From: Chlorobium sp.
Lineage (GTDB): Bacteria; Bacteroidota; Chlorobiia; Chlorobiales; Chlorobiaceae
Direction: 5' to 3'
Length of the DNA: 28,260 nucleotides
Assembly (NCBI GenBank): GCA_028280025.1
Contig: JANQMO010000057.1
Coordinates: 1 to 28,260 of the forward strand
Made by a program: the position numbers and the translations under genes. The notes below the pieces were generated by a model. The model did no database searches. It was not told the origin of the DNA and saw nothing but the letters and a program-made list of their open reading frames with translations. Positions within the stretch are counted from its first letter, which is position 1. The number at the start of each line of letters is the position of its first letter. Shown one piece after another: positions 22,934 to 28,260 of this stretch.

Positions 22934-23947
22934 ATGACACAGAAAGCATATAGCGTTGCTATTCTTGGGGCGACGGGGCTTGTCGGGCGAACCATGCTCG
23001 ATGTGCTGGATGAGCGTGATTTTCCGGTGAGTAAAATCATTCCGCTTGCTTCCGAGCGCAGCAGGGGGAGGGAGGTGGCGTTTCGCGGCACAACCTACCA
23101 TACGGAAGTTCCTTCACGTGACGTTTTTTCGCAGGCTGATATAGCCCTGTTTTCGGCAGGAGCCGCAACGAGCCGGCAGTGGGCGTCTGTTGCTGCAGAT
23201 GCGGGAGCGGTCGTTATCGATAATTCGTCGGCGTTTCGTATGGACCCCGATGTTCCGCTTGTTGTTCCGGAAGTGAATCCTGACGATATGTTCCGTTCCG
23301 ACGGCACGCCTGCCGGGATCATCGCTAATCCGAACTGTTCGACCATACAGATGGTGGTTGTGCTCAAGCCTCTTCATGACAGGTACCGTATCCGAAGAGT
23401 TGTCGTGTCAACCTATCAGTCGGTAACAGGAAAAGGGAAGGCAGGACGGGACGCTCTGGAGGACGAACTGGCCGGCAAGACCTCGGGTTCGCATGTCCAT
23501 GTTCATCCTATCGCGTTCAATGCGGTGCCGCATATCGATGTCTTCCAGGAAAACGGTTATACGAAGGAAGAGATGAAGATGGTCAACGAAACCCGTAAGA
23601 TCATGGGTGCTGATGCCTTGAGCATTTCACCGACAACTGTTCGTATCCCGGTATACGGCGGACATGGAGAAGCATTGAACATCGAGTTCGAGAACGAGTT
23701 CGAACAAGATGATGTTACAGGATTGCTCGCCGAATCCCCTGGGATTATCGTTGAGGATGATCCTTCGGATAATCTCTACCCTATGCCGCTGACCGCATAC
23801 GAAAAGGACGAGGTATTTGTCGGCCGCATTCGCAGGGATTACTGGCATCCCAGGACACTGAATATGTGGATCGTTGCCGATAACCTGAGGAAAGGTGCCG
23901 CCACCAACGCTGTACAGATTGCCGAAAAACTGGTGGGCAGGTTATAA
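22934..23947 (+). CDS. asd: Aspartate-semialdehyde dehydrogenase
   Basis: A 337-residue enzyme that reduces aspartyl phosphate to aspartate semialdehyde, the branch point to lysine/diaminopimelate, methionine and threonine. The NADP-binding motif GATGLVG is at 12-18, the acyl-enzyme nucleophile is Cys135 in ANPNCST, and substrate-binding residues lie in RIPVYGGHGEA and FVGRIRRD. The length is typical. It starts at ATG 22934 without a Shine-Dalgarno match. It ends by overlapping the stop codon of the convergent minus-strand gene: the stops at 23945-23947 and 23942-23944 are immediately adjacent. Like alr nearby, it supplies cell-wall precursors. Confidence 0.97.
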   Translation: MTQKAYSVAILGATGLVGRTMLDVLDERDFPVSKIIPLASERSRGREVAFRGTTYHTEVPSRDVFSQADIALFSAGAATSRQWASVAADAGAVVIDNSSAFRMDPDVPLVVPEVNPDDMFRSDGTPAGIIANPNCSTIQMVVVLKPLHDRYRIRRVVVSTYQSVTGKGKAGRDALEDELAGKTSGSHVHVHPIAFNAVPHIDVFQENGYTKEEMKMVNETRKIMGADALSISPTTVRIPVYGGHGEALNIEFENEFEQDDVTGLLAESPGIIVEDDPSDNLYPMPLTAYEKDEVFVGRIRRDYWHPRTLNMWIVADNLRKGAATNAVQIAEKLVGRL

Positions 23948-24811
23948 TTCTGCTTCGTGATGCAGGAAGTCAAAGGCTGCGCAGAACGCTTTTGTTTCTG
24001 CTTGTGAGGCCGAAGGGAAACGGGTGCCGTTTTCCAGCGTGAGCATGCTGACCGGGTTATAGGGCTGAAGTGTTCTGTTCGTTTCTTCCGACAGCTTTTT
24101 TACCAGTGGAGATTTCATGGTGAGCGAGCCGGTTGTATAGATCGGATAGTCCCGGTATTTCGGATTCAGCAGCAATTCCCGCAGCGCGAAGTATTCGGCA
24201 TCACTGTGATGATTGAAGCGCCAGTAACTGAAATATTCCAGCTCTCCGTTTATTCCTGCCGAACAGGTTGCATGCCGGCTATCGATTTCCAGAAGCACAA
24301 AGGGGTTCGAGGCAGCGGCAATGCTCCGGATGAGCGGTGTGAGATAGAGTGCTGTACGTTTGAGAACGCAGCAGGAGCGAAGGTTTTCCTGCAGTGTTTC
24401 CGGTATTTCTGCCGAATAGTAGAAAAGCAGGTGCTTTTGAATTGTTTCCTCTGTTGTTTCCCGGATATAAGGGATGTGGTCGTAGCGGAACTCTCCGGGT
24501 TTGTGAAAGAGAAACGTTGATTCCGTTCTGCAGTGAGAGTCGAAATCCTGTCCTGACAGTGTTTCCGGGCAGTATGTGTCGAGAGGGAAGAATGTTTCGG
24601 GATGAATGACAAGAACAAGCGACCGGATTTTCTTTTTTGTAAGGAAGGAAGCGAGCCTGCTTATGGCCCGTTCTTTTCCCGATCCTCTATATGCTCCGAG
24701 CCCGGCTTGCAGCTTTTTGTATTCCCTGATGACATAGCCGGTGTTTTCAGTGAATGATACGCCGGTGATTGCCGTCGAGTCGGCATCGATCATGCACACA
24801 TGACAGTCCAT
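23942..24811 (-). CDS. Uncharacterised 289-residue protein
   Basis: I do not recognise this protein with confidence. It is soluble-looking, with no signal peptide or membrane helix. It starts MDCHVCMIDADSTAITG. A Phe/Tyr-rich centre follows (HLLFYYSAEI, about 127-136). Later segments FVLLEIDSRHATCSAGINGELEYFSYWRFN (in pieces, about 170-200) resemble the second half of an actin/HSP70-like (PilM/DUF3822-like) fold. That similarity is a weak impression. It is the last gene of a tightly packed set: its ATG directly follows the TAA of the helix-hairpin-helix protein, which itself overlaps alr. Translational coupling is therefore likely. Its 3' end meets asd. Confidence 0.8.
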   Translation of the reverse strand: MDCHVCMIDADSTAITGVSFTENTGYVIREYKKLQAGLGAYRGSGKERAISRLASFLTKKKIRSLVLVIHPETFFPLDTYCPETLSGQDFDSHCRTESTFLFHKPGEFRYDHIPYIRETTEETIQKHLLFYYSAEIPETLQENLRSCCVLKRTALYLTPLIRSIAAASNPFVLLEIDSRHATCSAGINGELEYFSYWRFNHHSDAEYFALRELLLNPKYRDYPIYTTGSLTMKSPLVKKLSEETNRTLQPYNPVSMLTLENGTRFPSASQAETKAFCAAFDFLHHEAEL

Positions 24812-25303
24812 TTAGTCGAGGATGAGATGCTGTTTCAAGGTTTCAACTCTTTTCAATCCGATGCCTGTAACTTCCAAAAAATCCTCAAATCTATCAACTT
24901 TTGCTTCTCTTGAATCCCTGAAAGCGATCAGCCTGCCGGCAAGAACGGAACTGATGCCGGGCATGGAAGCAAGTTGTTCTATCGTCGCTTTGGAAAAAAC
25001 GATGCCGGAGGGATGCATGCCGTTGTCTGAAGCGTGAACCTGGTGTTTTTCTTTGTCGATGTTCGGGCGGGAAGTGAGGGAAAGCGTTTGCTCGAGGCGT
25101 TCCGCATCCTGGAGAAGGCTGTCCACATAAGCATCGGTAAAACGGATTTCCTGCTTGCTTTCAGCGGCAATGTCGGATTTCGGGAATGAACGGCCGCTCC
25201 TGATGATGAGGCCGAGAATGAAGACAAGGAGGAGAAAAGAGACCGTAGCCAGTTCGGTTCTTGTCATGCCGAGCATGGCCGCTATGTTGTTGCCGGATTT
25301 CAT
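24812..25303 (-). CDS. Membrane-anchored helix-hairpin-helix (ComEA-like) protein
   Basis: A 163-residue protein with one N-terminal transmembrane helix (about 18-34: ATVSFLLLVFILGLII). A polar linker of about 70 residues follows, then a pair of helix-hairpin-helix motifs at about 111-130 (LASMPGISSVLAGRLIAFRD) and 145-162 (VTGIGLKRVETLKQHLIL). This layout matches ComEA-type DNA-binding proteins, which bind incoming DNA at the cell surface during transformation. ATG 25303 is chosen because it overlaps the alr stop as ATGA, and the next gene follows directly after its TAA. An upstream in-frame start at 25351 would overlap alr deeply. A competence role is inferred from architecture only. Confidence 0.85.
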   Translation of the reverse strand: MKSGNNIAAMLGMTRTELATVSFLLLVFILGLIIRSGRSFPKSDIAAESKQEIRFTDAYVDSLLQDAERLEQTLSLTSRPNIDKEKHQVHASDNGMHPSGIVFSKATIEQLASMPGISSVLAGRLIAFRDSREAKVDRFEDFLEVTGIGLKRVETLKQHLILD

Positions 25304-26466
25304 GGACTGTTTTCTTTGAACACTCTCCTCACCCTTGCAGGAATGCCGCAAAGGATTTCATAGCTGATTGTTTCTGCCGCTCTGGCGATATCATCAGCAC
25401 CAGGTCCGTTCCATCCGAACAGTACGGCATCATCACCTGCGCGGATGTTGTGCGAGTCACCTATGTCGACCATAATCTGGTCCATGGTCACGGTCCCGAC
25501 CTGGGGAAACGATTGGCCGCGTATGGAGACCGATATCCGGTTCGACAGCAGCCTGTGATAGCCATCGGCATACCCTGCCGACAAGGTGGCAATCCTTGTC
25601 TTCGAAGGTGCGCTCCAGCGACGGTTGTAGCTGATCGAAGTCCCGGCGTCGATTTCTTTGACAAAAATGACTTTTGTCCGAAGCTCCATTACCGGCTTGA
25701 GTTCCGGGGCGTTTTCAATGCCTTCATCGGGAAGGTAGCCGTAGAGCATGATCCCCGGCCGTACCATATCGAGCGAGGCGTCCTTGAGCGTGAGCAGCGC
25801 GCCGCTGTTGGCGGCATGTTTGCAAAGATGTTTTCCGGTAGAATGTTCAAATTCAGAGCAGGTGTCAAGGAATGTTTTGAGCTGGCCGGCAGTGAACGCG
25901 TCAAGCCGGGTGCTTTGGGCAAAATGCGTATAGATGCCTTCAAGATTCAGGTGGGGGCTTTTTTCCGCTGTATGCAGAAGTTCCTGCGCATGTCGGGGCG
26001 ATACGCCCAATCTGCCCATTCCGGTGTCTACCTTGACCTGTATCCGGACTGGACGGTTGTGTGCCGACCCGACAGCTTCTGCGGCGCGCAGCATCTCATG
26101 GTCACAAATGGTTGCAGTGATGTCATGCTTCAGGTAGAGAGGAAGATAGGACGCCAATGGAGAGCAGAATGCAAGGACGGCGGCACGGCTGGAAATCGCA
26201 TGTGCGTTTCTGAGGCGGATCGCCTCTTCGATATTGGCGACGCCGAAGTCGCTGACACCGAGAGAACCAAGCCGCCGGGCGATGCCTGCTGCGCCATGCC
26301 CGTAAGCGTTCGCTTTGACAATTCCCATGATCCTGCAGGTTGAAGGAATCCTTTCCCTGATCGCCCGAAAGTTATGTTCGAGGTTGGGCAGGGAAACGAT
26401 AGCCTCGGCGGGGTGTTCTCCCGGCGGGGTGAGTGTGCTGTAAGGCGGTGTTGTGTCCGCTGTCAC
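25300..26466 (-). CDS. alr: Alanine racemase
   Basis: A 388-residue PLP enzyme that makes D-alanine for peptidoglycan. The PLP lysine is K51 in GIVKANAYGHG, and the second catalytic base is Tyr280 in TSISYNRRWSA. VKVDTGMGRLGV (145-156), HAANSGA (217-223), MVRPGIMLYG (234-243) and TVTMDQIMVDIG complete the signature. The length is slightly above average because of a Pro/Thr-rich N-terminal stretch. The start is GTG 26466 with AAAGG just upstream. It is first in a coupled unit with the helix-hairpin-helix protein (ATGA overlap) and the unknown protein. Confidence 0.97.
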   Translation of the reverse strand: MTADTTPPYSTLTPPGEHPAEAIVSLPNLEHNFRAIRERIPSTCRIMGIVKANAYGHGAAGIARRLGSLGVSDFGVANIEEAIRLRNAHAISSRAAVLAFCSPLASYLPLYLKHDITATICDHEMLRAAEAVGSAHNRPVRIQVKVDTGMGRLGVSPRHAQELLHTAEKSPHLNLEGIYTHFAQSTRLDAFTAGQLKTFLDTCSEFEHSTGKHLCKHAANSGALLTLKDASLDMVRPGIMLYGYLPDEGIENAPELKPVMELRTKVIFVKEIDAGTSISYNRRWSAPSKTRIATLSAGYADGYHRLLSNRISVSIRGQSFPQVGTVTMDQIMVDIGDSHNIRAGDDAVLFGWNGPGADDIARAAETISYEILCGIPARVRRVFKENSP

Positions 26467-26627
26467 GTGCCTTTTCAGAGTTTGTTGGACAGATGCCGAA
26501 AGGACTGCGCCGCCGGGAGGTGTCGGCAGTGCTTTCAGATAAAAAACATATTTTGTTCTTGTTTTTCAAGTCCATTACATTGTAAAGGCATGTATTGCCC
26601 TGTCTCCAACCAACGTTCGTCATCGCT

Positions 26628-28001
26628 ATGAGTCAAGAGATCAGCCCCGGCGGGGGGGAGCATACCCCGATGCTGCTGATAGATCGTTCGGCCACCCACA
26701 TCAAGCCGCAGATCATGGCGAAAGTCGAATACCTCAATCCAGGCGGCACTCATTATTATCGCGTAGCGGCGGCGCTTGTCACTCAAGCTGAAAACGAGGG
26801 ACTTATCACGTCCGGAATGACGCTGGTTGACTGGACATACGGATGCAGCGGTATTGCTCTTGCCATGGCTGCGGTTCCCAGGGGTTACAAAGTGCTGCTT
26901 GTCGTAACCGACAAGGTTTCCCAGGAAAAGCAGCAGATCCTCAGGGCTCTGGGTGCCGAAATTGTCATTACTCCTTCCGATGCGCTTCCGGGCGAGCCGG
27001 GAAGCTGCGTCAATGTTGCCGAGAATCTTGTCGAGAACCTTCCGCATGCGTTTTTTGCCAATATGTACGAAAACGAGCTCAACTGCAGGGTGCATGCCGA
27101 AGAGATCGCTCCCGAGATCTGGGAGCAGAGCGGGGGAGCATTGACACATCTTTTTGTACCGCTTATTTCCGGTGCGATGGTTGCCGGGCTTGGCGGGTAT
27201 CTGAAAACGAGGAATCCCGATATCAAGATCATCGGTGTTGAGCCTGTCGGTTCGATTTACAGGGAGCTTCTGCATTCTGGAAAACCGGGGCAAGCCGAGC
27301 GATATGAGCTTGAGGAAATCGGCGGATTATGGGAGTCACGTTACTGGGATGCTTCCGTTATCGATGATATCGTTCAGGTAAGTGATCGTGACGCCTTCAA
27401 CTGCGGGCGGGAAGTGTTTCGTAATGACGCTGTCTTTGCAGGAGGCGCATCCGCAGCGGTCCTTTTTGCTGCGTTAAGGGCCGGAGCCCTTCTTGACCAG
27501 GATGCGCGTCTTGTTGTACTCATGAGTGATTTCGGGGGCTATTACCTGAGTAAGATGTACAGCGATGAATGGATGAAAAAGAAAGGTTTCTACAGGAAGC
27601 ACGCTTCCCTGAAAGATGAGATAACGGCAGAGGATATTGTCGGGCTGAAGCCCGCAAGAAATCTTATTGTTGCGCATCCGGAACATACCCTTTCTGAAGT
27701 TTTCGAGATGATGCGTCAGCATGATGTTTCCCAGGTCCCTATCGTATCCTATGGAACGCCGATCGGCAGTATCAGCGAGAACAAGATCCTTTCCATCCTG
27801 ATTGAAAATGATGAGGCCATGAATTCCAAGGTCGTTGGTTTCATGGAGCGGTCTTTTCCTGTCTGCAGTTCCCACGCAACTATTTCCGAGCTGTCCGAAA
27901 AGATGCAGCAGAGCACTTCGGGTGTTCTTGTGACGCTCTCCGACGGTACGCTGCAACTTCTTACAAGATCGGATCTGATCGAGGCCCTGACCCATAAGTG
28001 A
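26628..28001 (+). CDS. Cystathionine-beta-synthase-like protein with two CBS domains; PLP lysine absent
   Basis: A 457-residue protein collinear with cystathionine beta-synthase: a fold-type-II PLP-enzyme domain (about 10-325) followed by a tandem CBS (Bateman) pair (about 340-455). Alignment by eye is clear (KVEYLNPGGT, QILRALGAEIV, IIGVEPVGSI, YSDEWMKKKGF). The active site is not conserved. The Schiff-base lysine of GGSVKDR is replaced by Tyr43 (GGTHYYR). TSGNTG has become TYGCSG (70-75). The phosphate loop GTGGT has become ISGAM (180-184). The expected serine in GGSAG is Ala274. It is therefore probably a pseudoenzyme, or one with a changed chemistry, perhaps sensing nucleotides through its Bateman module. 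The ATG at 26628 is preferred over an upstream TTG at 26595. It is divergent from alr. Confidence 0.88.
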   Translation: MSQEISPGGGEHTPMLLIDRSATHIKPQIMAKVEYLNPGGTHYYRVAAALVTQAENEGLITSGMTLVDWTYGCSGIALAMAAVPRGYKVLLVVTDKVSQEKQQILRALGAEIVITPSDALPGEPGSCVNVAENLVENLPHAFFANMYENELNCRVHAEEIAPEIWEQSGGALTHLFVPLISGAMVAGLGGYLKTRNPDIKIIGVEPVGSIYRELLHSGKPGQAERYELEEIGGLWESRYWDASVIDDIVQVSDRDAFNCGREVFRNDAVFAGGASAAVLFAALRAGALLDQDARLVVLMSDFGGYYLSKMYSDEWMKKKGFYRKHASLKDEITAEDIVGLKPARNLIVAHPEHTLSEVFEMMRQHDVSQVPIVSYGTPIGSISENKILSILIENDEAMNSKVVGFMERSFPVCSSHATISELSEKMQQSTSGVLVTLSDGTLQLLTRSDLIEALTHK

Positions 28002-28015
28002 GTCCTAAACTGAGC

Positions 28016-28141
28016 GTTTCAACAAATGCTCCATAATAGTAAGTTTATTAAAAACAATCTGTTATACTGTGTTTGTATAGAGATTATCCCTCACCTGTCA
28101 GGTGAGCGTAAAAACTGATAAAGAGCCGCATTTGTTGAAAC
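28016..28141. repeat. Element bounded by perfect 14-bp inverted repeats
   Basis: GTTTCAACAAATGC (28016-28029) and GCATTTGTTGAAAC (28128-28141) are exact reverse complements. Inside, CTCACCTG (28090-28097) and CAGGTGAG (28099-28106) form a further perfect 8-bp palindrome. No coding capacity for a transposase exists inside. It could be a miniature inverted-repeat element, a regulatory dyad or the edge of a larger element beyond the window. Confidence 0.6.
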
Positions 28142-28178
28142 CCTTCGGGCTTGCCGATCATACCGGATCTGCTTCGTT

Positions 28179-28219
28179 ACAGGGAACTTGCGGTAGATCA
28201 CTACAGCTGCATTCCCTGT
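28179..28219. other. Nested dyad, possible structured RNA or DNA element
   Basis: ACAGGGAA (28179-28186) pairs with TTCCCTGT (28212-28219). Inside it, GTAG (28193-28196) pairs with CTAC (28201-28204) around ATCA, with an extra GC/GC pairing. The nested symmetry is suggestive, but no RNA family is recognised. Confidence 0.35.
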
Positions 28220-28260
28220 GCCTCGCATCTCCGGCATGCTCGACAATCGCTCAATTTAGG

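Larger units (their letters stand above)
28002..28260. other. Right-edge spacer rich in inverted repeats
   Basis: About 260 bp after the CBS-like gene, with no recognised gene. It holds a 126-bp segment bounded by a perfect 14-bp inverted repeat (28016-28141) and a second dyad at 28179-28219. A 48-codon open frame on the minus strand (28237 to 28091) has no ribosome-binding site that I can identify. It may be chance or a gene fragment. Confidence 0.5.

Noticed and set aside
22085..23101. Long minus-strand open frame over dusB and the spacer
   Set aside because: It is antisense to the clear dusB and asd genes. Its His/Pro-rich part comes from the GTGGAC minisatellite.
25261..26343. 360-codon plus-strand open frame opposite alr
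   Set aside because: alr has full catalytic signatures on the minus strand. The antisense frame shows no recognisable protein features.
26535..27293. 252-codon minus-strand open frame opposite the CBS-like gene
   Set aside because: The plus-strand frame aligns along its whole length with cystathionine beta-synthase. The antisense frame is a by-product of codon bias.
28091..28237. 48-codon minus-strand gene
   Set aside because: It is open and protein-like in places but lacks a ribosome-binding site and overlaps inverted repeats. It is kept only as a remark, not called as a gene.

Overview
The window comes from a green sulfur bacterium (Chlorobi/Chlorobiota, family Chlorobiaceae). The diagnostic evidence is a csmC-csmA pair at 10091-10881. 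CsmA is the chlorosome baseplate protein, and the copy here is near-canonical, with the bacteriochlorophyll-a ligand region around His25-Trp26. Intermediate G+C, a mixture of strong Shine-Dalgarno sites and genes with none, and repeat-rich 3' spacers fit the group. I cannot fix the genus. No rRNA, tRNA, CRISPR array, prophage or complete insertion sequence was found.

Layout. (1) 237-2729: a TonB-dependent outer-membrane receptor with a clear terminator. (2) 3132-5605: a serine-palmitoyltransferase-like alpha-oxoamine synthase divergent from an NAD(P)-dependent epimerase/reductase, plausibly a sphingolipid-type module. (3) 5819-8453, minus strand: holA, ssb and pyrK. (4) 8739-14070, plus strand: the chlorosome locus, with an ArsA/Get3-like ATPase, csmC, csmA, a terminator, an undescribed 560-residue protein and a second ArsA/Get3-like ATPase. 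(5) 14412-15354, minus strand: folB and folK. (6) 15560-16444: nadC. (7) 16702-19436, minus strand: an M16 peptidase followed by tig (trigger factor). (8) 19516-23947, plus strand: an SDR-type epimerase, recA, a DusB-type tRNA dihydrouridine synthase and asd. (9) 23942-26466, minus strand: alr, a membrane-anchored helix-hairpin-helix protein and an unknown protein, tightly coupled. (10) 26628-28001: a cystathionine-beta-synthase-like protein with two CBS domains whose PLP lysine and other active-site residues are replaced. (11) 28002-28260: a stretch rich in inverted repeats.

Most genes are housekeeping. The regions of special interest are the chlorosome locus with its two paralogous ATPases and the uncharacterised 560-residue protein, the CBS-like apparent pseudoenzyme, and the sphingolipid-like pair.

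The spacers carry a layered repeat landscape. A dispersed 9-bp unit (TATARGTCC) occurs in short tandem arrays at five places. Individual 3' spacers also carry private arrays with 7-, 8- or 9-bp periods, several of them directly abutting stop codons. A few REP-like hairpins share the core GTCATGCCG. One heptamer array even supplies the last codons of folK.
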